Notes: generated from the letters alone by a model not told the origin. 47,607 nucleotides of DNA from Cohnella thermotolerans DSM 17683 (GCF_000429825.1 NZ_AUCP01000053.1:1-47607); one strand, 5' to 3'. Shown: positions 35,468 through 42,616, counted from the first letter of the stretch. Numbers and translations are program-made.

Positions 35468-36556
35468 TCAATTTTCGGATTGTACGATAGCATCTCGACT
35501 TTGATAAGGAACGGCGTCGCCTTTTTGCGCGGCGGCCAGCTTTTGAAATTCACCCCGAATCCAGTCGAACCATTCACTGTGAGAACGTTTCAGGCCAAAT
35601 TCTTTTTCCCCGTTCAACCTGTACTCGTGAATTTCACCGGACAGTTTGGCCCGGAGCAAATAAAACCATTTCGGTTCATACAGAATCGATAGCTTGTCTG
35701 CCCAACAGAGCTTGCTTGGGGGCTGGCCGCAGAGCCGGGCATAGTGGCGGCTGTGATATAACACCAGATCGCCATATTCGCCCCCAAACAGTCGTCTGGC
35801 GATCCTCGCACCCAATTCCGGGTGCCGCTGGCCTTCCGGACCGTCCATGTTCGGCGCGGACCAATAACCCCAGTCGTGTATAATGATGCAGATGATTTCG
35901 CGCCACGTGGGCTTGCCATACAGACGTTTCCAAGAAAGGTATACCGTCCAGGGATGCCAGATGAACTGATGGACGCCAAAAAGCAGACTCCGGCGGCCCA
36001 ATGGGAACCAATTCAATTTCATAATTTTTGACCTCCGAACTAATGTTCCTGTTTTATTATACGAACGAATATTCGCATTTTCAAACACAACATACCGACG
36101 CGGAATTGAGCGATTCACCCGGCGAATCAGGTGCGCGAACTGCCATTCTTTGTCGTTGCGTTTTCTGAAATTGGCCAGATTGCAGAGAATCAGAACGTAG
36201 TCTGAAATTCGCCCAGCCAGGTGTTTGAATCCTTTTTGATGTACTTGCTCCCCGGCGTAGCCGTTCCGCTCATAAAACCCCTGTAATGTCATCGTGACAG
36301 CGAATAGTGTTGCATCCGGGTGACGCCGCCTGAACCTGCGGATCGCATCTTCCCGTATGGCGAAGAACTTGGCTGGGGTTGCATAGTAAAACCCGAACGC
36401 GGGATGGCAATGAAGTTCGTACTCCCCGGATCGCTTCCGGCTGTAAATGTAGTACCGGTTTAGGTAGCAGCCTGAAAGTTTGGCGTAAAATGCAACCAGG
36501 AGAGAGATTATTACTGGCGCAATCAAAACCACTATCAAAAGAACAATCCCGATCAA
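35468..36556 (-). CDS. Membrane-anchored HD-domain phosphohydrolase with internal SOS start
   Basis: A 362-residue protein. TTG 36556 has GAGGGG six bases upstream, and the product starts with a membrane segment, IGIVLLIVVLIAPVIISLLV. Residues 30-165 form a basic domain I do not recognise. Residues 190-330 hold an HD domain: IICIIIHDWGYW (H227, D228), GQRHPELGARIARRLFGG, VLYHSRHYARLCG and a later WADKL Asp. An SOS promoter lies inside the frame just before codon 179, where ATG 36022 has CGGAGG nine bases upstream. After DNA damage a soluble 184-residue HD-only form should be made. Confidence 0.78.
   Translation of the reverse strand: MIGIVLLIVVLIAPVIISLLVAFYAKLSGCYLNRYYIYSRKRSGEYELHCHPAFGFYYATPAKFFAIREDAIRRFRRRHPDATLFAVTMTLQGFYERNGYAGEQVHQKGFKHLAGRISDYVLILCNLANFRKRNDKEWQFAHLIRRVNRSIPRRYVVFENANIRSYNKTGTLVRRSKIMKLNWFPLGRRSLLFGVHQFIWHPWTVYLSWKRLYGKPTWREIICIIIHDWGYWSAPNMDGPEGQRHPELGARIARRLFGGEYGDLVLYHSRHYARLCGQPPSKLCWADKLSILYEPKWFYLLRAKLSGEIHEYRLNGEKEFGLKRSHSEWFDWIRGEFQKLAAAQKGDAVPYQSRDAIVQSEN
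36036..36084 (-). promoter_or_regulatory. Internal SOS promoter with two LexA boxes
   Basis: On the minus strand: -35 TTGAAA (36084-36079), 17-bp spacer, -10 TATAAT (36061-36056). LexA box CGAATATTCGTTCG (36075-36062) fills the spacer and GGAACATTAGTTCG (36049-36036) follows the -10. The layout is nearly the same as at the uvrX cassette. It lies inside the longer membrane-HD frame and just before the ribosome site for ATG 36022. Confidence 0.88.
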
Positions 36557-36586
36557 TGATATCCCCTCATTTCCGTTAATAAAAAA

Positions 36587-36605
36587 GGACTGCGTTAAGC
36601 AGCCC
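36587..36605 (-). terminator. Intrinsic terminator after the VWA gene
   Basis: A 7-bp stem (36605-36599 with 36593-36587, one G-U pair), 5-base loop and six T residues on the minus strand. It starts five bases after the VWA stop and leaves only 30 bases before the start codon of the membrane-HD gene. Confidence 0.8.
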
Positions 36606-36609
36606 CGAT

Positions 36610-37968
36610 TCAGATTTCGAACGCCTGATATGCCGCATGATCCAGCAAATTTTTTGCCTTCACGACGCGGTCTGAAAACTGTTTTACCGTATATTCTTTC
36701 GCTGTCCCAAGCAGAAGCGTCAGGACCCGAAAGTCTTTCTTTAGTTTCAGCGCGTTCCAGTTTTCAACGAATGAATCAGACACAGTTGATTCACCATCAG
36801 TTAAAAAAATGACATCTGCCCGGTTAAATTTGCTCTGTACAATTACCGTAGCTGCGTTGTTTAACGGCCTTTCAAAGTTTGTCCCGCCGTCAAGGAATTG
36901 GGCAGCCAGTTGGACCATGTCATTGATTGTAATCCGGCCTTTCCTGTATATCTGAGGGGTCAAGGCTTTGTTACTGAACAGAATCAGTGCAAAATCCCTG
37001 CGCTGTTTTCGTGCAATGCTCATGAGCGCAAGCACAAAACCTTTTGAAATGGTGTCCTGATTGCTCATACTTCCGGATTGATCCAGACAGAGGATAATCG
37101 GGCCTTTCCCAAGCTGCTCCTTTCCTTTCGTGTCATACTGTAGTGTTTGACCTTCCGCAAAACGTCGAAGGAAATCCTGTTTTGTGATGGGGCTGGCGAA
37201 GGCAGCAAGCTCCGACGGAAGCAATTTTTCTACCTGGTTCCCCATCGAGATTCCGTTTCGATCAATGGATTCCCGATGTTTGGAACGCTGTTTCTTGCGG
37301 GCAATCAGCTTCAGGCGGCCGGCCCACTGGGCAATTTCCTTTAACTTGGGCTCGGCGGACAGCTTTTCAGCCAAAGCCAGTTGATCACGCAGCGGAATCT
37401 TCTTCAGCTCCGCGTCGCCACTACCTGCTTCAATACCCCCAAGTAAGGATTTCAGATTATCTTTTGTTTGAATGGCATCTTTAGCCGCGCGGCTGAGCGA
37501 CTTGGCCAGAGCTTGACCGTTTTGCTCAAGCGCCTTTGCCAATGCTTTCGCCGCCTGCTGCATCGCATCACCTTCAACGCTCATAACCTGCTGAAGGGCT
37601 TGCCGGAAGCTTTGATTTTGCTTTGCCTGCTCATCGATCCACTCCAGCACCGCCTCGGTGTACTTCACAGTACCCAACGCAGATGCCAGATCATCCAGTC
37701 GGGTGAACTCCCGGAACTCCTGAAAGCCTTTTTCGCTCATCACGCGCTCCATGAGTTGACGGTTCATCTCCAACGCTGGATCGACTTCTGTAAGCAGCTC
37801 CGGTTTCATTTTGAACAGTCCGGCCCAAACGTCGCCCATTAAAGGTCGGAAAGAAGGGAAAGTTTCCTTTCCCTTCCGTTCCAACTGCTGCATTTTTTCA
37901 GATATCTCGAACAGTTGCCCGAAACGTCTTAAGTCGAAAGCATCCGTATTCAACACCGAATCGTGCAA
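36610..37968 (-). CDS. ViaA-like von Willebrand A protein
   Basis: A 452-residue cytosolic protein partner of the MoxR ATPase. Residues 1-285 are helical with Gln/Lys-rich parts. Residues 289-450 form a VWA domain with an intact MIDAS motif IILCLDQSGSMSNQDTIS, GGTNFERPLNNA and VIFLTDGESTVSD. The VWA at the C-terminus behind a helical region is the ViaA/CoxE plan. TTG 37968 begins three bases past the ATPase stop with GGGGG nearby. In Escherichia coli RavA-ViaA act as a chaperone-like pair on respiratory and lipid targets; the target here is unknown. Confidence 0.88.
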   Translation of the reverse strand: MHDSVLNTDAFDLRRFGQLFEISEKMQQLERKGKETFPSFRPLMGDVWAGLFKMKPELLTEVDPALEMNRQLMERVMSEKGFQEFREFTRLDDLASALGTVKYTEAVLEWIDEQAKQNQSFRQALQQVMSVEGDAMQQAAKALAKALEQNGQALAKSLSRAAKDAIQTKDNLKSLLGGIEAGSGDAELKKIPLRDQLALAEKLSAEPKLKEIAQWAGRLKLIARKKQRSKHRESIDRNGISMGNQVEKLLPSELAAFASPITKQDFLRRFAEGQTLQYDTKGKEQLGKGPIILCLDQSGSMSNQDTISKGFVLALMSIARKQRRDFALILFSNKALTPQIYRKGRITINDMVQLAAQFLDGGTNFERPLNNAATVIVQSKFNRADVIFLTDGESTVSDSFVENWNALKLKKDFRVLTLLLGTAKEYTVKQFSDRVVKAKNLLDHAAYQAFEI

Positions 37969-37971
37969 CGC

Positions 37972-39063
37972 TCACACCCCCAAAACCTGGGAAGCAATTT
38001 TTTCAAGCGACTTTTGAATCACGCGTATCGCCTTGCCAATCTCCTCTCGGCCGGGATAATTCTGGTTCAAGGCTTGCAAGTCGGATACCAACATTTTCAG
38101 CTTCTTGGTCGCTTCCACCGCTTGCTCCGGCGTGTTGTTTTGGTTGACCGACTCCAGAATGCTTTTCATTTCTTCCCTTGCTTCATCCAATTTCGTTTTT
38201 ACCGGATCTTGAGCATGCTTCTTTACAATCCCGGCGACTTTTTTTCGTTGCTCAGGCCGCTCCCACAAGCTGTTTTTAAGGATCAGAATATCCTCGATAA
38301 TGGCTTGCCCTCTCCCATCCAACACAGCTTTTGCACGAATCACCGAAAGCGATTGTTTGAATCGGCGGTCCGAGGGACAAATACCCTCGTCTTTAAGCGA
38401 GCGGCGGATGTTCGCTAGCGTTATATATACTTCGTCGGGTACTGTTACGGTATCACTGAAGAATTGCAGCTCGTACAATTCGTCAATGGTCATGTCCGCC
38501 GGAACCGGCTGAGTGTCTTTCAGTATGGATAGAAAAGACTGCTCTTCGCCGACATACCCCACTTCAAATCGAAGCAGGAAACGGTCGAACAGCGCCTCCA
38601 GCCCTTCGCCTTCCTCCGGGTATTCATTCGATGCCCCCACCAACGTCATAAGCGGCGTTTGCACGGGCTGGCCGTTGTTGTAAAACAGCCGCTCGTTTAT
38701 CAACGTGAGCAGGCTGTTCAGAATGGCCGAATTTGATTTGAATACTTCATCCAAAAATGCTATGTGTGCCTCCGGCAACTTTCCAGCTGTATTGCGCTTG
38801 TATATGCCTTGCTCCAGTTCTTTCAGGCTCACAGGTCCGAACAGTTCCTCCGGCGTGCTGAAGCGCGTCAGGAGCCATTGAAAGTAGTTCGCCCCGGTAA
38901 ACCGTTTCGTGAGATCAGCGACCAGAGCCGATTTCCCGGTTCCCGGCGGGCCGATCAGGAGACAATGCTGCCGAGCGATGAGGGCGACGATGAGCCCTTC
39001 GATCACTTCATCCCGTTCGGCAAAAAAATGGTTAAGCGCGTTTTGAATGTCTTTGATTTTCAT
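37972..39063 (-). CDS. RavA-like MoxR-family AAA+ ATPase
   Basis: A 363-residue AAA+ protein. Walker A GPPGTGKSA is at residues 38-46; YFQWLLTRFSTPEELFGPVS, the Walker B IAFLDEVFKSNSAILNSLLT, LINERLFYNNG, sensor VGASNEYPEEGEGLEALFDR are the RavA subgroup pattern. It lacks the extra C-terminal part of Escherichia coli RavA (498 residues) and ends in a helical tail. ATG 39063 has GGAGGG upstream and overlaps the previous small gene by 32 bases. It is paired with a VWA gene three bases downstream. Confidence 0.9.
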   Translation of the reverse strand: MKIKDIQNALNHFFAERDEVIEGLIVALIARQHCLLIGPPGTGKSALVADLTKRFTGANYFQWLLTRFSTPEELFGPVSLKELEQGIYKRNTAGKLPEAHIAFLDEVFKSNSAILNSLLTLINERLFYNNGQPVQTPLMTLVGASNEYPEEGEGLEALFDRFLLRFEVGYVGEEQSFLSILKDTQPVPADMTIDELYELQFFSDTVTVPDEVYITLANIRRSLKDEGICPSDRRFKQSLSVIRAKAVLDGRGQAIIEDILILKNSLWERPEQRKKVAGIVKKHAQDPVKTKLDEAREEMKSILESVNQNNTPEQAVEATKKLKMLVSDLQALNQNYPGREEIGKAIRVIQKSLEKIASQVLGV

Positions 39064-39268
39064 GGCGGCCCTCCAATTCGAAAATGGTCTTCATCATTTC
39101 ACAAATAGCCAATCTCAGGATGAATTCGCGAATTTCCTCGCTTTTCCATACTCTCATCAGGCGATCAAGATAACGGAGGACATCAAAGATGTCAGCTCCC
39201 CGTTTTTTGCGCTTTTGAACTGTTCGATTGATTGCAGCACAGATTTCCGCGGCCAGATCGTAATTCAA
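39032..39268 (-). CDS. Small helical protein, first gene of the RavA-VWA operon
   Basis: A 78-residue protein with TTG 39268 behind GAGGG. Sequence: YDLAAEICAAINRTVQKRKK, RGADIFDVLRYLDRLMRVWK, SEEIREFILRLAICEMMKTI; helical throughout. It overlaps the ATPase gene by 32 bases, so it is likely a subunit or regulator of that system. No family recognised. Confidence 0.65.
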   Translation of the reverse strand: MNYDLAAEICAAINRTVQKRKKRGADIFDVLRYLDRLMRVWKSEEIREFILRLAICEMMKTIFELEGRHENQRHSKRA

Positions 39269-39295
39269 AGAAATCCCTCACTTTACAAAGAAAAG

Positions 39296-39323
39296 CCACG
39301 AACGCCCAAAAGGGGTCTCGTGG
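39296..39323 (-). terminator. Hairpin terminator before the RavA-VWA operon
   Basis: CCACGA (39323-39318) pairs with TCGTGG (39301-39296), with a 16-base loop and following CTTTTC on the minus strand. It lies after the gene ending at 39351 and only 27 bases before TTG 39268. Confidence 0.7.
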
Positions 39324-39350
39324 TTTTTTCAAAATATCACAATTGTGGAG

Positions 39351-39587
39351 TCAATCGCAGGAATCCCAAGATGCCCACGTCAACTCCACAATGTTTTCAT
39401 TTCTGACCTGGGCCGACACATCATAGATAAGATACGCAAAAGGGTCGCGCCCCATGGTTCGCTGTATTTTCGCGGCCACGGCTGTAGTGTCGATGCTCGA
39501 AACGCCATCCCTCACACGTATCAAAGCTTTGTAACGGTAAGCGTTTTGAACGTGTACTTGGGTCTTCTCAATGATTTCAAAGGCCAT
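39351..39587 (-). CDS. Small protein of unknown function
   Basis: A 78-residue protein reading MAFEIIEKTQVHVQNAYRYK, ALIRVRDGVSSIDTTAVAAK, IQRTMGRDPFAYLIYDVSAQ; an alpha/beta fold is likely. ATG 39587 has no ribosome site of its own. It overlaps the end of a 21-codon frame that has a perfect GGAGG site, so it is probably translated by coupling or after slippage on an A8 run. No family recognised. Confidence 0.6.
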   Translation of the reverse strand: MAFEIIEKTQVHVQNAYRYKALIRVRDGVSSIDTTAVAAKIQRTMGRDPFAYLIYDVSAQVRNENIVELTWASWDSCD

Positions 39588-39642
39588 TGGATTTCTTTTT
39601 TTTCTGCGCGCGCTTCAACGTGCGTATCAGATGGAGTACCAT
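39577..39642 (-). CDS. 21-codon leader peptide overlapping the next gene
   Basis: ATG 39642 has GGAGG six bases upstream. The peptide MVLHLIRTLKRAQKKKKSNG plus Leu is basic and ends at TGA 39577-39579, 11 bases inside the next gene. A run of eight A residues (39596-39603 on the plus strand as T) sits in the frame. A frameshift there would fuse the peptide to the 78-residue protein. It is a leader for coupling or the true N-terminus. Confidence 0.55.
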   Translation of the reverse strand: MVLHLIRTLKRAQKKKKSNGL

Positions 39643-39665
39643 ATTCAACCTCCAAAAAATAAAAA

Positions 39666-39692
39666 CCACGAATCCCTCACGGAAACTCGTGG
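39666..39692 (-). terminator. Hairpin terminator before the leader-peptide gene
   Basis: CCACGA (39692-39687) pairs with TCGTGG (39671-39666), followed by TTTTTATTTTTT on the minus strand. The stem sequence is the same as that at 39296-39323. It lies 23 bases before ATG 39642. Confidence 0.78.
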
Positions 39693-39713
39693 CTTTTAAC
39701 CGAAATTTTGTTT

Positions 39714-40157
39714 TTACACCGTGACAGGCAACCCAATCCACTCAAGCAGATCAATGGCTTCAGGCACCGGACGTCGATTCTCGACGCATTCCAAAACCAT
39801 TTCATTCACTTCTTCTTCGATGCTCGCGCGGAGCATCAAATCTGAAACGGTTTCGCCATCGTCAAAAATGTATTCCGGTATGTTCGTAACTGTCACTGTG
39901 TAGATTTCATTCCCGACCTCCACAGTGTATACTTCCGAACCGTACCGGAGATGACCAGTTCGTCCGGCCAGTTCAATCGTTTCCGGGATTTTCTCGCGGT
40001 ACGCTTCCATGGCCATGCGCGAAAACTTCGCCAGGCTGCCGTTCGCATATATTCCCGCTTTAAGCTTAAACATACGGTTTTCCTCCCTGTTCACCCGAAC
40101 GGCTGGAAGGGTAAAGTTGCGCGGGTGATCAGCCCTGGGTCGTCCGACTTTGGACAT
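39714..40157 (-). CDS. Putative ribbon-helix-helix-like protein
   Basis: A 147-residue protein. The basic N-terminus MSKVGRPRADHPRNFTLPAV, RVNREENRMFKLKAGIYANG and SLAKFSRMAMEAYREK looks like an RHH or Arc/MetJ-type DNA-binding unit. The C-terminal part is acidic. ATG 40157 has AGGAG 10 bases upstream; a TATAAT -10 box lies at 40187-40182 without a good -35. It follows the DUF4258 gene and may be its regulator or antitoxin; this is inference. Confidence 0.55.
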   Translation of the reverse strand: MSKVGRPRADHPRNFTLPAVRVNREENRMFKLKAGIYANGSLAKFSRMAMEAYREKIPETIELAGRTGHLRYGSEVYTVEVGNEIYTVTVTNIPEYIFDDGETVSDLMLRASIEEEVNEMVLECVENRRPVPEAIDLLEWIGLPVTV

Positions 40158-40218
40158 GACGATCACACTCCTTTACCCTTTATTATATCCGTTCAGATTA
40201 ATTTTTGCATTACAAAAA

Positions 40219-40560
40219 TTATTTTCTTCTTTGATAGTTGTCTCTCCACTCCCCGCTTCGGGGGTCGTATGTCGTCTTCACCGTCCACGTTTCTGGATGG
40301 ACAACATTAAAAACGCATACGACATGGATCGGACGGTATTGCCCTTTTCCGATTTTAAGAAAATACATCAGGACGATGGTGACATCCGCACCGTCCTGAC
40401 GCCTCTCAATCGGCCATCCGTTCAAGACGGCGTTTCGTATGTCCATTTCGGAGATGCCGCGCTCAATTTGTCTGCGAAGCGCATGATTTGAAATTACCAG
40501 CTTTCCATCTCCCTCTTCAAGCAATTCAACAAACTTTCTATGCTCTGTTTCGGCATTCAT
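40219..40560 (-). CDS. DUF4258 domain protein
   Basis: A 113-residue protein with the DUF4258 pattern: VISNHALRRQIERGISEMDI, RNAVLNGWPIERR, then RPIHVVCVFNV and VKTTYDPRSGEWRDNY. Proteins of this fold (BECR/RelE-like) are often toxins with a neighbouring DNA-binding partner. Here the next gene downstream is RHH-like. Toxicity is not shown. Confidence 0.78.
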   Translation of the reverse strand: MNAETEHRKFVELLEEGDGKLVISNHALRRQIERGISEMDIRNAVLNGWPIERRQDGADVTIVLMYFLKIGKGQYRPIHVVCVFNVVHPETWTVKTTYDPRSGEWRDNYQRRK

Positions 40561-40585
40561 TTCTTTGCTTCTCCTTTCTGGAGAA

Positions 40586-41485
40586 TTACACGGCCATATT
40601 CACCAACGCTTCACCCACTTTCGTGCGAAGCGCCGACACCAGACGTTCCATTTCCGCCAGATCGCCGGTGACAATTTCGCGATACTGCGTAAAATTGTTT
40701 GCCACCGACCGAGCGTTTTCGAGCAACTCTTTCATCTGGCTTTTCGTCAGCTGTCTTTCCGCGCCTTCTTCGCATGTGCGAAGCGTTTCCCTTAGGTGAT
40801 CAAGCAGTTTTCGCGTGACCAGGTTCCGCATGTCGCCCGTATCAATGAGCGGAACCTTTTCTCCTTCGCCGTGATCCAGAAGCTTCATAAATCTAAGCAT
40901 CGCTTCCAAACGGTCCGTGTATTGGGCTGGGACAAAATAGATGCCGCCTGTCGGCCTGACCGGAGTCGGAGCCATGCTTTTTAGGATATTCGTAAGAACG
41001 GAGCGGATCGTGTGGCTGCCGTAATTGTTCCTGTAGATTTCAAATTTCGTAACGGCATCCCGGGCCAGTTCAGCCGCAAGGGGAGACGTCGCGCTTACGG
41101 TTACGTTCGCGCTCGTCTTGTCGAGGACGAGCGTCGCGGCGTTTCCGTCATAGGCAAGACGACGCCCCTTCTGATCGACCGTCTCACAAACAATGTTTCG
41201 TTGTATCATGCTGTTGTCAGAGGACACTTCTCGAAACAAGTAATTTTCGATTACCCCTTCCGACACCCGGCGACGGTGTTTATCGCTGGTTGCTCGGCGG
41301 AATGCGTCCGGCAACCTGATCTCATGCGGCATAAAGCCTTCGCCAAGACCGGCGCTCAACATCTTTTGCCGCAATTCATCCCGGGTGATGAGCATTTCAG
41401 ACAACGAGTACCAGGTGAGATGTCCGATGACGTTTACGCTGTTCGGGGACTGAACGGCGACAACATCCTTCAAAACGGTGTTCAT
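40586..41485 (-). CDS. DUF6744 family protein
   Basis: A 299-residue cytosolic protein; ATG 41485 has GGAGG seven bases upstream, while the longer frame upstream lacks a site. Sequence features: IGHLTWYSLSEMLITRDELR, PHEIRLPDAFRRATSDKHRR, RPTGGIYFVPAQYTDRLEAM. DUF6744 is my memory-based assignment; related phage and island proteins are of unknown function. The C-terminal 100 residues are helical. It ends 25 bases before the DUF4258 gene. Confidence 0.6.
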   Translation of the reverse strand: MNTVLKDVVAVQSPNSVNVIGHLTWYSLSEMLITRDELRQKMLSAGLGEGFMPHEIRLPDAFRRATSDKHRRRVSEGVIENYLFREVSSDNSMIQRNIVCETVDQKGRRLAYDGNAATLVLDKTSANVTVSATSPLAAELARDAVTKFEIYRNNYGSHTIRSVLTNILKSMAPTPVRPTGGIYFVPAQYTDRLEAMLRFMKLLDHGEGEKVPLIDTGDMRNLVTRKLLDHLRETLRTCEEGAERQLTKSQMKELLENARSVANNFTQYREIVTGDLAEMERLVSALRTKVGEALVNMAV

Positions 41486-41589
41486 TTTCATTCCTCCATT
41501 CATTTTTTTAATAAAAAAGCCGGATCGCGCGATCTTTCGCACGAACCGGATCGTTTTCAAAACGGTTTTGAATTTTACTCACTAAATGC

Positions 41590-41637
41590 AAAAAGCCGAT
41601 TCCCGCACGAAACGGCCGTGCAAAGAATCGGCTTTTT
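41590..41637 (-). terminator. Strong terminator after the toxin gene
   Basis: A 13-bp stem (41637-41625 with 41602-41590) with an inner GCACG/CGTGC stem and T residues in the right arm. The stop codon of the toxin gene is part of the hairpin. Confidence 0.85.
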
Positions 41638-41983
41638 AACTGCGCAGGAAAATCCCCAGCAGCGAGATCACGTTTTGGTATTCGTCTTCATCCACCCGTC
41701 CAATTTTTCCAGCAACGTGAGATACGCGAATATGGTGAAGATTGGCATACCGCACATAGGATTCTTTTTTGAGTCCGGCTTCACGCCATTTTCGGATCTT
41801 GTACTGCGGCCTTTCCCGTGATGCTCTCGATGTGATCTGCATCAATAGAACTTCACCCGTCAACTCCACATACGATGCGGGGGAAACGGCAAGTGCCGGG
41901 CGCAGCTCCGTTTGCGCAAGATTGGAATAGGGAAACCGGACGACGACGATATCACCGCTGGAAAAGGTCGGAATAATCGTCAT
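41636..41983 (-). CDS. PemK/MazF-like toxin
   Basis: A 115-residue protein with the MazF-type barrel pattern: SSGDIVVVRFPYSNLAQTEL, RPALAVSPASY, VLLMQITSR and VRYANLHHIRVSHVAGKIGR. MazF/PemK toxins are mRNA interferases. ATG 41983 has GGAG eight bases upstream and overlaps the antitoxin gene by 32 bases. It is the toxin of the pair with the gene at 41,952. Confidence 0.82.
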   Translation of the reverse strand: MTIIPTFSSGDIVVVRFPYSNLAQTELRPALAVSPASYVELTGEVLLMQITSRASRERPQYKIRKWREAGLKKESYVRYANLHHIRVSHVAGKIGRVDEDEYQNVISLLGIFLRS

Positions 41984-42173
41984 CCGGGTCACTCCGTTCC
42001 AGGGTCTCCCCGGAAAGAAGTTCCCATTCCCTTTGTTCCAGGTAATCCTGGAACAGTTCGCGAAATCTTGTCAGCTCCCGAGACGGAAGCTGTTTGACGC
42101 TCTGCATCAATTCATCCGCTTCCACAGGAATCACCTCAACCTCAGTATATCCCATGGAAAGGAATCTTTCCAT
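41952..42173 (-). CDS. Putative antitoxin of the PemK-like toxin
   Basis: A 73-residue protein reading MERFLSMGYTEVEVIPVEAD, ELMQSVKQLPSRELTRFREL, FQDYLEQREWELL with an acidic end. ATG 42173 follows GGGAGGG. It has no MazE-type AbrB fold or RHH; it resembles the short acidic helical antitoxins found before some PemK toxins. Assignment is by position and overlap with the toxin. Confidence 0.7.
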   Translation of the reverse strand: MERFLSMGYTEVEVIPVEADELMQSVKQLPSRELTRFRELFQDYLEQREWELLSGETLERSDPDDDYSDLFQR

Positions 42174-42200
42174 TGAGTACCCTCCCTTTTTTAGAAAATT

Positions 42201-42238
42201 AAAAGCTGATCCTGCGTCTCTGCAAAGAATCAGCTTTT
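42201..42238 (-). terminator. Terminator at the end of the candidate RNA, before the antitoxin gene
   Basis: AAAAGCTGAT (42238-42229) pairs with ATCAGCTTTT (42210-42201), 18-base loop, then AATTTTC on the minus strand. It is 27 bases before ATG 42173. Confidence 0.8.
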
Positions 42239-42528
42239 CATGCAACATTCATTTTTTTCAAAGCGCATGCGCATGCGCCAAGCTTTTTCACGGCCCTCTC
42301 AGTACCGCGGCCCTCGTCTCCGGCATTGGGAGTGTCGGGTTACACTTTTGCTCCGTGTTGCCCCGCTTTCGCTCCTGTCTCCATCAGGGGAAAACTCACG
42401 GATGGGGTAGTGCGCTTGCTGTCCTTTCGGATTCAGCGCCCTTCTTGTATCGGTGCCGTGGAGATCGAAACCACAAGTGAGGGAATCCCTTGTCTCCGGC
42501 TTTCGGGAGTGTAGGGCACATCTGTTTC
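42201..42528 (-). ncRNA. Candidate structured non-coding RNA of about 330 nt
   Basis: No frame with coding character covers this stretch, yet it lies between a promoter-like sequence and a terminator. It holds a duplicated hairpin: CCCT-ACA-CTCC...GGAG-ACA-AGGG (42516-42488) and CCC-G-ACA-CTCC...GGAG-ACG-AGGG (42339-42311), both with a symmetric three-base internal loop. Other hairpins include GTGG/CCAC near 42470, TCC-GAAA-GGA (42431-42422), CCATC/GATGG, and a 16-bp palindrome at 42263-42278. I could not assign it to a known RNA class. Confidence 0.55.
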
Positions 42529-42534
42529 ATCATT

Positions 42535-42574
42535 ATTTTATCATACAGGTTGTTGGTATACAAGCATATGTTCG
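42535..42574 (-). promoter_or_regulatory. Probable promoter with degenerate LexA-like site
   Basis: Extended -10 TGATAAAAT (42543-42535) with a weak -35 TTGTAT (42563-42558) at 17 bp. CGAACATATGCTTG (42574-42561), 12 of 14 matches to the LexA consensus, overlaps the -35. It would start transcription near 42528, at the head of the candidate RNA. Confidence 0.5.
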
Positions 42575-42592
42575 TTTTTTTGAACAAAAAAA

Positions 42593-42616
42593 ACGGCCTC
42601 GGAGAAGCCGGGCCGT
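42593..42616 (-). terminator. Terminator after the methyltransferase gene
   Basis: ACGGCC (42616-42611) pairs with GGCCGT (42598-42593), 12-base loop, followed by eight T residues interrupted once on the minus strand. Confidence 0.82.

Noticed and set aside
35395..35577. A second frame overlapping the end of the HD gene
   Set aside because: It reads somewhat like protein, but lacks a ribosome site and most of it lies inside the HD frame; a frameshift there cannot be excluded but is not supported.
41506..41555. A terminator just before the DUF6744 gene
   Set aside because: The similar arms (GCCGGATCG and ACCGGATCG) are direct, not inverted, repeats; only a short GATC palindrome remains, so it was left out.
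42405..42440. A hammerhead ribozyme core in the candidate RNA (CTGATGG and CGAAA nearby)
   Set aside because: The CUGAUGA core is not exact and no three-stem arrangement with a cleavage site could be drawn.
42312..42516. The two similar hairpin units as a CRISPR array
   Set aside because: Only two copies exist, they are imperfect, separated by about 175 nt, and no cas genes are in the window.
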